DNA from: Acidobacteriaceae bacterium
GTDB taxonomy: Bacteria > Acidobacteriota > Terriglobia > Terriglobales > Acidobacteriaceae
Assembly (NCBI GenBank): GCA_003134855.1
Contig: PLCS01000012.1
Coordinates: forward strand, 228,059 to 292,058
DNA length: 64,000 bases
Direction: 5' to 3'
Position numbers and translations under genes: made by a program. Shown one piece after another: positions 27,664-35,873 of this stretch (position 1 is the stretch's first letter; every line of letters starts with the position of its first letter). A model generated the notes under the pieces. It searched no databases, had not been told where the DNA came from, and worked only from the letters and a program-made list of their open reading frames with translations.

Positions 27664-29097
27664 GTGCCAGTGTTGCAAAAATTCCGTGAGAATTGGGTAC
27701 GGCCAGCGCTGTTTTTCGGCAACAATCCCATCAGCCTTGCGGGCGGAGCGATCACCACTGCCTCCGGCGTGACCATGATCGCCTATTGGCTGATGGAATT
27801 CTTCGGCCGGCCCAATGACAATCCTTATCTTGGCCTCATCTTCTTTCTGCTTCTGCCGGCCTTGTTTATCGCCGGACTGGCGCTGATTCCGGTGGGTGTG
27901 ATTGTCCGCCGAAGAAAGCTGCAAAAGGCGGGGCAGATTCCGGCGGAGTTTCCCAAGATCGATTTCAATGACCATATCTTTCGTCACGGCGTGGACATTG
28001 TGCTGGCAGCCACCATCGTCAACCTGCTGGTGGTCTCCGTAGCCAGCTATCGCGGCGCGTCCTACATGGATTCGCCGCAGTTCTGCGGCCAGAGCTGTCA
28101 CGTGATGCACCCGGAGTACACCGCCTACAAAATCTCCGCGCACTCTCATGTGGCGTGTGTGGACTGCCATATCGGCTCCGGCGCGCAAGCGTATTTTTCC
28201 GCCAAGGTGAATGGCACCAAGCAGCTTCTTGAGGTCACCTTCGATCGCTACCCTACGCCGATCCCGTCGCCGGTCGAAAGCCTACGCCCGGCGCGGTATA
28301 CCTGCGAGGGCTGCCACACGCCGGCCCGCTTCATCGGCGAAAAGCTGCTGGTCAAGTCCGCCTTTGCCGACGACGAAAAGAACACCGAGACGCAGTCGGT
28401 GGTGGTATTGCACCTGGGTGGACGGGATTCGCTATCGCATCTCACCGGCATTCACGGTGTGCATCTGGGCCACATAGAATACGTCGCCACCGATCCGACC
28501 CGCACCTCCATCCCCTGGGTGCAGAAGCGCAATGAGGACGGTTCGGAAACAGTCTTTACCACCTTGCCGGCTGGCAGCGGAGTGCCGCAGGGCGAGCGGC
28601 GGGTGATGGATTGCATCGACTGCCACAACCGCGCGGCGCACACCTTTGTGACCGCGGAGGATGCGCTCAACCGGGCCATGGCCGAGGGCGCGGTCTCGCC
28701 CGATCTGCCATGGATTCACAAGAAGAGCATGGAGCTGCTCAAGGCTAACTACGCGAGTGAAGCCGAAGCAAGTGTGAAGATTCCCGCAGAGCTCGTAGCC
28801 TTCTATCGCTCCGAGCATCCCGAAGTGCTGGCCGCAAAGGCTGCGCTGGTGAAGGCCGCGGGCGACCAACTGGTGGTCCTCTATAGCCAGAACGTCTTTC
28901 CCTTTATGAAGGTGACGTGGGGAACGCATCCCAACCACATCGGCCACATGGATTATCCGGGCTGCTTCCGCTGCCATGACGGCAATCACGCAGCCAAGGA
29001 CGGCACGAGCATTACGCAAGACTGCTCGGCCTGTCACAACCTGCTGGTCGTCGATGAAGCCAAGCCCAAGGTGCTCACCGACCTGGGTATTCAATAG
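27664..29097 (+). CDS. NapC/NirT-like membrane-anchored multiheme cytochrome
   Basis: A 477-residue inner-membrane protein with three N-terminal hydrophobic segments (about 25-45, 55-78 and 113-130), then a periplasmic heme domain. Heme motifs: an unusual CGQSCH (C-x3-C-H) followed by a methionine two residues later, then CVDCH, CEGCH, CIDCH, CFRCH and CSACH, giving six likely hemes. NapC/NirT/CymA proteins oxidise quinol and pass electrons to periplasmic cytochromes, so it is the probable entry point of the cluster's electron chain. Translation begins at a GTG. It is larger than CymA or NapC, with a long segment between hemes three and four. Confidence 0.87.
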   Translation: MPVLQKFRENWVRPALFFGNNPISLAGGAITTASGVTMIAYWLMEFFGRPNDNPYLGLIFFLLLPALFIAGLALIPVGVIVRRRKLQKAGQIPAEFPKIDFNDHIFRHGVDIVLAATIVNLLVVSVASYRGASYMDSPQFCGQSCHVMHPEYTAYKISAHSHVACVDCHIGSGAQAYFSAKVNGTKQLLEVTFDRYPTPIPSPVESLRPARYTCEGCHTPARFIGEKLLVKSAFADDEKNTETQSVVVLHLGGRDSLSHLTGIHGVHLGHIEYVATDPTRTSIPWVQKRNEDGSETVFTTLPAGSGVPQGERRVMDCIDCHNRAAHTFVTAEDALNRAMAEGAVSPDLPWIHKKSMELLKANYASEAEASVKIPAELVAFYRSEHPEVLAAKAALVKAAGDQLVVLYSQNVFPFMKVTWGTHPNHIGHMDYPGCFRCHDGNHAAKDGTSITQDCSACHNLLVVDEAKPKVLTDLGIQ

Positions 29098-29125
29098 AAG
29101 GCCAAAGACTGAACAGGAAGACAAC

Positions 29126-29146
29126 GGGCGGACGTCGAGGCCGCCC
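29126..29146 (+). terminator. Hairpin downstream of the cytochrome cluster
   Basis: GGGCGG at 29126-29131 pairs with CCGCCC at 29141-29146, followed by ATCTTTCCC. A likely end of the cytochrome transcription unit before the ribonuclease gene. Confidence 0.55.
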
Positions 29147-29215
29147 ATCTTTCCCGCGCGGATGCCCGCCTGAACGTGGTAGGCTGGCCTTTCAGTTTGA
29201 AGGAGCCAAATTCCA

Positions 29216-30685
29216 ATGTCGAACGGCCACCCGATTCACTTCAATCTTGTTGCCGCGGCCCATGCCGCAATGATCGAACACGGTTTTCAGCCGGATTATC
29301 CCGCCGGAACCGACACTGAGCTGGCCGCGATTCAGGCTCATCATGCGGAGATGCCTGCTGTCGCTGGCATTCAGGATCTGCGCCAGCTGCTCTGGTCGTC
29401 GATCGACAACGACACCTCGAAGGACCTGGATCAGATCGAGTGGGCCGAGCAACTTCCCGATGGCCGCATCCGCGTGCTGATCGGCGTCGCCGACGTCGAC
29501 TCCCGCGTGCATCAGGACACGATCATCGACTCGCACGCCAAGAGCGAGACGACCTCGGTTTACACCGGCGTCAAGGTCTTCCCCATGCTGCCCGCCGAGC
29601 TCTCCGAAGGCATTACCTCGCTCAACGAGAACGAAGATCGCATCGCGGTGGTCATCGAGTATGCCGTGGACCAGGCGGGCACGGCGTCCGACGGCAAGGC
29701 ATATCGCGCGCTGGTCCGCAACCGCGCGCAACTGGCTTACAACGCCGTCGGAACCTGGCTCGAAGGCAAGGGGCCGGCGCCAGCCAAGGTGGCTGCCAAC
29801 AGCGACTTGGCCGCGCAGCTCAAGCTCCAGGACGCGGCTGCGCAGCGCATGGTCGGCGGAAGGTTCCAGCACGGCGCGCTGGATCTGGAGACCATCGAGA
29901 CCCGGCCTGTGATGCTGGCCGAGCAGGCCATCGAAATTGCGCGCCTGGAAAAGAATCGCGCCACCTCGCTGATTGAAGAATTCATGGTGGCGGCCAACGG
30001 CGTCATCGCCCGCACCTTCGAAGCGGCCAACGTCGCCTCCATCCGCCGCATCGTGCGCACGCCCAAGCGCTGGGACCGCATCGTCGAGATGGCCGCAAAC
30101 CTGGGCACAACGCTGCCCGCCGAGCCGGACTCCAAGGCTCTCAATGATTTCCTGGTCGCCCAGAAGCAGAAGGACCCCGACCACTTTCCCGACCTCTCGC
30201 TGGCCACGGTCAAGCTGATGGGCCCCGGCGAGTACGTGCTGGTGAAGCCGAATGAGGTCTCGCCCGGCCACTTCGGCCTGGCCGTGCAGGACTACACCCA
30301 TTCGACCGCTCCCAACCGCCGCTTCCCCGACATGGTGACACAGCGGCTGATGAAGGCCTGGCTCGCCAAGGCTCCTCAGCCCTACTCCGCCGACGATCTC
30401 AACGCCATCGCCGTCCACTGCACGCTGATGGAAGACAACGCCCGCAAGGTGGAGCGCGAGATGCAGAAGCGCATCGCCGCCGTGGTGCTCACCAAGCGCA
30501 TCGGCCAGAGCTTCCCCGCCATCGTCACCGGAGTCAACAAGTATGGCACCTTCGTCCGCACCCTCGACCCGCATGTAGATGGGATGGTCGTCAGCGGCGG
30601 CAAAGGCCTGGACGTTGGCGACAAGGTGACCGTGAAGCTAGTCTCCACCGACCCCCAGCGCGGATTTATTGATTTTGCGGCGTGA
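29216..30685 (+). CDS. RNB-domain ribonuclease (RNase II-like)
   Basis: A 489-residue cytosolic 3'-5' exoribonuclease candidate. The RNB catalytic region SSIDNDTSKDLDQIEWAE aligns with the metal-binding aspartates of RNase II (D-x5-D-x-D-D), but the last aspartate is a glutamine. The conserved YTHSTAPNRRFPDMVTQR segment near residue 365 matches the RNB C-terminal motif, and the final 60 residues form an S1-like RNA-binding domain (FPAIVTGVNKYGTFVRTL). No N-terminal cold-shock domains are visible, so this is a compact subfamily. AAGGAGCC precedes the ATG. Confidence 0.87.
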   Translation: MSNGHPIHFNLVAAAHAAMIEHGFQPDYPAGTDTELAAIQAHHAEMPAVAGIQDLRQLLWSSIDNDTSKDLDQIEWAEQLPDGRIRVLIGVADVDSRVHQDTIIDSHAKSETTSVYTGVKVFPMLPAELSEGITSLNENEDRIAVVIEYAVDQAGTASDGKAYRALVRNRAQLAYNAVGTWLEGKGPAPAKVAANSDLAAQLKLQDAAAQRMVGGRFQHGALDLETIETRPVMLAEQAIEIARLEKNRATSLIEEFMVAANGVIARTFEAANVASIRRIVRTPKRWDRIVEMAANLGTTLPAEPDSKALNDFLVAQKQKDPDHFPDLSLATVKLMGPGEYVLVKPNEVSPGHFGLAVQDYTHSTAPNRRFPDMVTQRLMKAWLAKAPQPYSADDLNAIAVHCTLMEDNARKVEREMQKRIAAVVLTKRIGQSFPAIVTGVNKYGTFVRTLDPHVDGMVVSGGKGLDVGDKVTVKLVSTDPQRGFIDFAA

Positions 30686-30724
30686 GGAATTGATTATATA
30701 AATCGTTTTAAGGAGACGATAATC

Positions 30725-31906
30725 ATGGAATGTACTGGTCAATTGATTTATCATCCGCAACGCTATCGTGAAATGCGGCCATTTTTCCATCCGCTTTACA
30801 AGATATTCAGAAATACTTGTGCGCCAGATGGATGTCCTACTACGTCTGGAATGATGGCTATGCATCAGAAGTTCATCCAAATATGGAATGAAGAACTGGA
30901 TCATCTTCCTATTGAAAAGCGTCCTGAAAATATAAAGCGGTTTAATGAAGAAATCTCTATTTTTTGTCACGTTGCGAGTAGTATATATACAGGTAGAAAT
31001 ATTTTTCATCTCCAGCCAGAACTCAGTTCCCTTTTGCGAGAAACAGATGTTGACGAAATTGAATGGCGGTTGCTTCATTTGCCATATCCAAATATTTATC
31101 TTTGGTTTGGGAAACAAAAGGATTGGCCTCTAAGTTCCAATCATTATGTGGATGGTGCATATATTGAATACCGCCCAGGTGAGCAAGGATTGCAGATTAC
31201 GCTTACATCTGTTGCTGATTCTTATCCTGATTGGTTGCATCAAAATTTCGTTATGGATTTCGATCCATATTATTATGCTATCTTTGAGTTTTCGCCAGAC
31301 GGAAAATCCACTGTTGGTGAATCTTTAAAATCTCTTCTTGAGAAAGATCCAAATTTCCACCCAGAAAATGAACAGCAAATCTCAGATGAACAAATTGAAA
31401 AGTATCGTAACGAAGGCATTAATGTGCTTGAACTACCGCCTGAACGTAGCGGCTGGTATCAGAATGCTTTAGAACATCAGGAGAATCTTCCTATATTTTT
31501 ACAGGCGCTGCGTCTGGTCATTAATGGTCTCTGCTTCCTTTCAGCAGAGCCTGACGATATAGTTACAGAGTTTCCAACAGATACAATTGAGACTGTTGTA
31601 AGCAATTCTCAAGGCCTCAATAATCCAAAACAAGTCGGCACGAAAGAGGTCAAGAAAATCCACAGTCATGGCTATACAAAGATTCATTTTTGTGGCAATC
31701 AATTTGTAAAGGCGGCTCAACGCCACGATGGCATTGGTACCGGAAGTGAGATGCCTCCGCACCGGCGTAGAGCCTTTTGGAGAAATCAGCCTTGTGGCGT
31801 TGGGCGTTTAGAAAACCGGTTGACTTGGATACGGCCTACAATCGTTAGGAAAGATCGACTGAAGGATGAGGAAGATGCTCCTGGGCACACTTATATTGTC
31901 CGATAA
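30725..31906 (+). CDS. AT-rich accessory protein with AcrVA2-like C-terminal motif
   Basis: A 393-residue soluble protein, clearly richer in A+T than its neighbours, with AGGAG nine bases before the ATG. The mid-N-terminal LPYPNIYLWFG...VDGAYIEY and the C-terminal MPPHRRRAFWRNQPCGVG, followed by a LTWIRPTIV strand, resemble a family of mobile-element proteins in which a PHxRRxHW...W.P....V tail is conserved. To my memory the anti-CRISPR AcrVA2 belongs to the same broad group. Similarity is by eye only, so an anti-CRISPR function is not claimed; no CRISPR locus is in this window. It lies between the RNB gene and a broken antitoxin, an accessory spot. Confidence 0.6.
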   Translation: MECTGQLIYHPQRYREMRPFFHPLYKIFRNTCAPDGCPTTSGMMAMHQKFIQIWNEELDHLPIEKRPENIKRFNEEISIFCHVASSIYTGRNIFHLQPELSSLLRETDVDEIEWRLLHLPYPNIYLWFGKQKDWPLSSNHYVDGAYIEYRPGEQGLQITLTSVADSYPDWLHQNFVMDFDPYYYAIFEFSPDGKSTVGESLKSLLEKDPNFHPENEQQISDEQIEKYRNEGINVLELPPERSGWYQNALEHQENLPIFLQALRLVINGLCFLSAEPDDIVTEFPTDTIETVVSNSQGLNNPKQVGTKEVKKIHSHGYTKIHFCGNQFVKAAQRHDGIGTGSEMPPHRRRAFWRNQPCGVGRLENRLTWIRPTIVRKDRLKDEEDAPGHTYIVR

Positions 31907-31921
31907 GAGGGTGCCGGGTGC

Positions 31922-31947
31922 CCCAGGTCTCGCTTCTGAGACCTGGG
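31922..31947. terminator. Hairpin CCCAGGTCTC/GAGACCTGGG
   Basis: A 10-bp perfect stem with loop GCTTCT, starting 15 bases after the stop of the AT-rich gene. No T-run. It may be a terminator or an extragenic repeat; GGGTGCC precedes it, as in the other hairpin family. Confidence 0.5.
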
Positions 31948-32007
31948 ATTCCGCCATCCTGGTGAGTCAGTCAGGCGAAATCGCAGTTTCCGTTCTATAC
32001 TCGTTCC

Positions 32008-32250
32008 ATGCGGGACGAAATCACAACGGTCAATCAGCGTGATGGCGATTGGTTTGTCGCATCGTTTCCGGAGATTCCCGGCGCGAACGGGAATGTGCAT
32101 AGCGTGGCAGAGTCCTGCCCGCTCGACCGACGCTATTTCGAACTGAGCGAAGAGGACTTCCGGCGCTTCACGGCGATGCTGGACGCCCCGCCCAAGAGCA
32201 ATCCTGGTCTCACTCGTTTGCTCAGCAGGAAGGCGCAGTGGGACAAATAA
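32008..32250 (+). CDS. Chimeric antitoxin-like small protein (HicB N-part, DUF1778 C-part)
   Basis: An 80-residue ORF. Residues 1-32 (DEITTVNQRDGDWFVASFPEIPGANG) read as the start of a HicB-type antitoxin, but the HicB body is missing. Residues 42-80 (YFELSEEDFRRFTAMLDAPP, then NPGLTRLLSRKAQWD) match the C-terminal toxin-binding part of DUF1778/TacA antitoxins. No HicA or GNAT toxin gene is adjacent. It may be a deletion fusion of two antitoxin genes and is perhaps non-functional, though the frame is open throughout. Confidence 0.55.
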   Translation: MRDEITTVNQRDGDWFVASFPEIPGANGNVHSVAESCPLDRRYFELSEEDFRRFTAMLDAPPKSNPGLTRLLSRKAQWDK

Positions 32251-32386
32251 GCAACTCACATCCCTACTTTGGCTCCTGCACCCGGCCGATCAAGTGACAT
32301 TCGGGATCGCGGAAACCTGAGGCGACGGAGCAACCAACCTTGGTTCATTCGCAGCTTCCAGAGCGATAATACCCAGAGGAGATCCC

Positions 32387-33280
32387 ATGCGCGTCTTAAG
32401 CAGTTGCCGCCTTCTTCTTCCCGTTCTGATGGCTCTGGCCGTATTGGGCCAGAGCAATCGCGTTCAAGCCCAGACCGCCGGCAGCCCGTTGCCGCCCGCG
32501 CCGCGCGCCAAGGAGGTTCGCATGAAGCATGTGCTGGTGATTGGCCAGACCAAGGACTGGGAGCACGACTCCGTTTCGGCGACGATGGCCGCCATCTACA
32601 ACATGGGCAAGGAGAGCGGCCTGTGGGATACAACCATGCGCACCGACACCAAGCTGCTCACCAAAAAGGAGCTGGTCCGGAACGCCAAGAACCTCAACTA
32701 CTTCGACCTGATCGTCTTTGCCAGCACCAGCGGCGAACTCGACATGGACGCCAGCCAGAAGGCGGACATGATGTCGTTCATTAAAGACGACGGCAAGGGC
32801 TTTGTCGGAATCCACTCCGCGCTGGACACAAATTACACCTGGCCGGAGTACGGCGAGATGCTCGGCGGCTGGTTCGACGAGCATCCCTGGATGACCTTTG
32901 AAGCGCCGATCATCAACGAAGACCCCAACTTCCCCGCCGTGCGCCATCTGCCCGCCGCCTTCGTGAAATACGAAGAGGTCTATCAGCCCAAGGCCTGGTC
33001 GCGCGACAAGGTCAACGTGTTGCTCAGCCTTGATCCCACCCGGCTCGACTACAGCCCCAACCCCAAGATCCACCGCGCCGACCACGACTTTCCCGTGGCA
33101 TGGAGCAAGATGTACGGCAAAGGGCGCGTCTTCTATTCGACGCTCGGCCACACGGAAGAGTCCTGGCAGGACCCCGACGTTCGCAAGATGTACTTTGAAG
33201 CGATCAAGTGGGCGTTGCAAATGACCGAGGGAAGCACGGCCTCTCATCCGCGTTCGGCTGCATCCGCCCCAGGACGTTGA
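32387..33280 (+). CDS. Exported ThuA-domain protein
   Basis: A 297-residue protein with a signal peptide (LLLPVLMALAVLGQSNRVQAQ) and a ThuA-like (trehalose-utilisation, glutamine-amidotransferase-fold) domain: KHVLVIGQTKDWEHDS at the start, YFDLIVFASTSGELD, GKGFVGIHSALDTNYTWPEYGEMLGGWFDEHPW and the late RVFYSTLGHTEESWQDP. Such proteins are linked to sugar metabolism, but the reaction is not firmly known. It is single and monocistronic, followed by an inverted repeat. Confidence 0.88.
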   Translation: MRVLSSCRLLLPVLMALAVLGQSNRVQAQTAGSPLPPAPRAKEVRMKHVLVIGQTKDWEHDSVSATMAAIYNMGKESGLWDTTMRTDTKLLTKKELVRNAKNLNYFDLIVFASTSGELDMDASQKADMMSFIKDDGKGFVGIHSALDTNYTWPEYGEMLGGWFDEHPWMTFEAPIINEDPNFPAVRHLPAAFVKYEEVYQPKAWSRDKVNVLLSLDPTRLDYSPNPKIHRADHDFPVAWSKMYGKGRVFYSTLGHTEESWQDPDVRKMYFEAIKWALQMTEGSTASHPRSAASAPGR

Positions 33281-33286
33281 GCCTAT

Positions 33287-33398
33287 AGCAAAACCAGGGA
33301 TGGCGTATCCCGAAACCGGCACACTCAAGTTGACGCGACCAACAGAGAGCGGCGACCTTCGACGAGGCTATTCAGGCTATAGTATCCCTGGTTTTGCT
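33287..33398. repeat. 15-bp perfect inverted repeat around a ~80-base spacer
   Basis: AGCAAAACCAGGGAT at 33287-33301 and ATCCCTGGTTTTGCT at 33384-33398. GGATGGCG (33299-33306) can also pair with CGCCATCC (33407-33414) just outside. It lies between convergent ThuA and pyrC genes; no transposase is present. Confidence 0.7.
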
Positions 33399-33486
33399 CT
33401 GGGTGCGCCATCCTTGCGCATTTTTGTATTTATCTGGTGCGCAGATGTAAATTGTTCATCTCAAACCGCGCAAATACCACGCCCCT

Positions 33487-34800
33487 TCAAAGCGCGGAGT
33501 CGTAGGCGATGCGGCCTTCGCTGATCGTCCAGCGGACGCGGCCTTGCATCGCGAAGCCGTCAAAGGGCGTGTTGCGGGACTTCGATTTGCCTTCGCGGGC
33601 GTTGTAAGTCCACTCGGCTTTGGGATCGAAGACGAGTACGTCGGCGAAACTTCCGACGGCGAGGGTGCCGCGGCCCTTCAATCCTAGAAGCGCGGCGGGC
33701 TGGGCGCTGAGCAGGTTCAAGACGCGGCCCAGCGGCATCTTCCACTCGTGGTGCAGCCAGCGGAGCGAGAGGCCAAGGGCGGTTTCCAGGCCGATAACGC
33801 CGTTGGGGGCGCGCTCGAACTCGACCTCCTTCTCGTGGACGGCGTGAGGGGCGTGGTCGGTGGCGATGGCATCGACGACGCCGTCAAGCAGAGCCTCGAT
33901 CAGCGCGTCGCGGTCGGCGGCGGAGCGCAGCGGCGGGCACATCTTTGCGTTGGTGTCGTAGAGGCCGACGTGCTCATCGGTGAGCAGGAAGTGGTGGGGC
34001 GCGACCTCGCAGGTAACGCGCAGGCCGTTGCGGCGGGCCTGGCGGACGGCGGCCAGCGCGGCGGCGGTGGAGATATGGGCGACGTGCAGGTGCGGGCGGG
34101 CCTCGCGCAGCTCGCTGACCAGTCGAATATCGCGCTCGACGATGCCCGACTCGGCCTCATTCGGCCAGCCGCGCAGGCCGAGCTTGAAAGCCGTCACCCC
34201 GGCGTTCATGCTGGCCACCTTGTCGCCGATGTGGGTGAGGCGCGTGTCCTCGGCGTGCTGGATCACTGTGAGGCCCATGCGGGCGGCGGCGGCCAGCGCC
34301 TCGCGCATGATGTTGTCTTTGAGGATGGGCAAGCCGTCGTCGCTGACGGCCACCGCTCCGGCGGCCTTGAGGGCGGCGTAGTCGTTCACCGCTTCACCTT
34401 TAGACCCGCGCGTGGCGGCGGCTACGGGGAAGACGCGGACCACTGCGCCGCGCTCCGGGGCTTGCATCCAGCGGGTGGTCTCCGGCGAGTCGTTGACCGG
34501 GGTGGTGTTGGGCATCGCCACAACCGAGGTAAAACCGCCCGCGGCGGCCGCGGCCGTGCCGGTGGCGATGGTCTCCTTGTAGCCCTGGCCGGGCTCGCGC
34601 AGATGGACGTGAAGATCGATGAGGCCTGGGGCTACGGTGAGGCCGGTCGCGTCGAGAACATCGGCGTCTTCGGTGTGCTTCAGCTTGCCGGGACCGGCGA
34701 TCTCGGCGACGCGGCCGTCCTTGAGGAGAATGTCCTTGAGGGCGTCGACGCCACCGGCCGGGTCGATCAGATGGCCACCTCGAATTACCAGAACCGTCAT
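33487..34800 (-). CDS. pyrC: Dihydroorotase
   Basis: A 437-residue amidohydrolase for the third step of UMP synthesis (carbamoyl-aspartate to dihydroorotate). The metal motif DLHVHLREPGQGYKE is near residue 62; VIQHAED, VAHISTAAALA and ATDHAPHAVHEKE complete the zinc and catalytic set, with NAKMCPPLRS for substrate binding. The sequence is of the longer class I type commonly encoded next to pyrB. It overlaps pyrB by four bases (ATGA), so ATCase and DHOase are translationally coupled and may form a complex, as in Aquifex. Confidence 0.96.
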   Translation of the reverse strand: MTVLVIRGGHLIDPAGGVDALKDILLKDGRVAEIAGPGKLKHTEDADVLDATGLTVAPGLIDLHVHLREPGQGYKETIATGTAAAAAGGFTSVVAMPNTTPVNDSPETTRWMQAPERGAVVRVFPVAAATRGSKGEAVNDYAALKAAGAVAVSDDGLPILKDNIMREALAAAARMGLTVIQHAEDTRLTHIGDKVASMNAGVTAFKLGLRGWPNEAESGIVERDIRLVSELREARPHLHVAHISTAAALAAVRQARRNGLRVTCEVAPHHFLLTDEHVGLYDTNAKMCPPLRSAADRDALIEALLDGVVDAIATDHAPHAVHEKEVEFERAPNGVIGLETALGLSLRWLHHEWKMPLGRVLNLLSAQPAALLGLKGRGTLAVGSFADVLVFDPKAEWTYNAREGKSKSRNTPFDGFAMQGRVRWTISEGRIAYDSAL

Positions 34801-35822
34801 GCGCGGCCTCCTTGGGTAGTTGCGGCCAACGCGCGCTCGACTACCGCCATGCGGATGGCGACGCCGTTGCGGACCTGTTCGAGAATGGCGGACTGCGGGC
34901 CGTCGGCTACTCCGGCGGTGATCTCCATGCCGCGAATGATGGGGCCGGGATGGAGGACAATGGCTGTGGGCGCGAAGGCGGCAAGGCGCTGGCCGGTGAG
35001 CTGGTAGATGGCTTTGTACTCGTCGAGGTCGAGTTGCAGACCGGCGAGGCGTTCGCCTTGGATGCGCAGCATCATCACCACCTGCGACTGACGGAGGGCG
35101 GCCTCGAAGTCGCGTTCGATTTCTATGCCGGGACCAGCCTGGGCGGCCACTTCGGGCAGCAGCGCGGGCGGACCGCAGAGCAGCACGCGTGCGCCCAGGC
35201 GCGGCAGCAGCAGCATATTCGAGCGAGCGACGCGGCTGTGCAGGATGTCGCCGGTAATGCTGACTGTCACGCCGGAGAGGGTTTCGGAGGTGATCTCCTC
35301 GACGCCGGGGCGCAGGTGAGCGAGGATGGTGCGCAGGTCGAGCAGGGCCTGGGTGGGATGCTCGTGCATCCCGTCGCCGGCGTTGAGGACGGGCAGACGG
35401 GTTTCGGCTTCGAGCTGCCAGGCCGCGCCGGAGCTAGGGTGGCGTATAATGATCGCCTCGGCGCCCAAGGCGCGCAAGGTCAGGCCGGTGTCTTTGAGCG
35501 ACTCGCCCTTTTCGATGCTAGAAGACTTGTCTGAGACCAGTGTGGTGTCGGCGCCCAGTCCCTTGGCGGCCAGTTCGAAGCTGGTGCGGGTGCGGGTGGA
35601 GGACTCATAAAAGAGCAGCGCGATGCGGCGTTTGGCCAGGGTACGGGCGCGGGTGAGCGGGTCTTGATTTTCCAGAGCGGTAGCGCGGGCGAGGAGATGG
35701 CTCAGGGCTTCGAGGGTCAGGTCGTAGACCGAGAGCAGCGAGCCGGGGTTGTAGGGAAATGGCGAGGCGGGCACGAGCGGCGTGGCTAGTGGTCGGCGGG
35801 TTTTGGTTGCGGTCGGGGTCAT
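34797..35822 (-). CDS. pyrB: Aspartate carbamoyltransferase catalytic subunit
   Basis: A 341-residue enzyme that condenses carbamoyl phosphate with aspartate. The carbamoyl-phosphate motif SSTRTRTSFELAAKGLGAD is near residue 75, HPTQALLDL follows, and late in the chain is the aspartate-loop region HPGPIIRGMEI. An N-terminal extension of about 25 residues precedes the usual start of the fold. No pyrI regulatory subunit is visible. Middle gene of pyrR-pyrB-pyrC; 51 bases containing a TAGC-rich repeat separate it from pyrR. Confidence 0.96.
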   Translation of the reverse strand: MTPTATKTRRPLATPLVPASPFPYNPGSLLSVYDLTLEALSHLLARATALENQDPLTRARTLAKRRIALLFYESSTRTRTSFELAAKGLGADTTLVSDKSSSIEKGESLKDTGLTLRALGAEAIIIRHPSSGAAWQLEAETRLPVLNAGDGMHEHPTQALLDLRTILAHLRPGVEEITSETLSGVTVSITGDILHSRVARSNMLLLPRLGARVLLCGPPALLPEVAAQAGPGIEIERDFEAALRQSQVVMMLRIQGERLAGLQLDLDEYKAIYQLTGQRLAAFAPTAIVLHPGPIIRGMEITAGVADGPQSAILEQVRNGVAIRMAVVERALAATTQGGRA

Positions 35823-35828
35823 TTTGTT

Positions 35829-35873
35829 CTAGCTTCCAGCCTCTAGCTCCTAGCCTCTAGCCAGGAGCTGTTG
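35829..35873. repeat. TAGC/CTAG-rich repeat (copy 2), inside the pyr operon
   Basis: TCTAGCTTCCAGCCTCTAGC, then TCCTAGCCTCTAGCC, fills almost the whole pyrR-pyrB gap. It shares AGCCTCTAGC-type units with 16665-16758 and 61486-61605, but lacks an obvious second arm. Confidence 0.65.

Noticed and set aside
30725..31906. Firm call of an anti-CRISPR protein
   Set aside because: Only short motif resemblance remembered; no CRISPR locus, Aca gene or prophage genes are present nearby.
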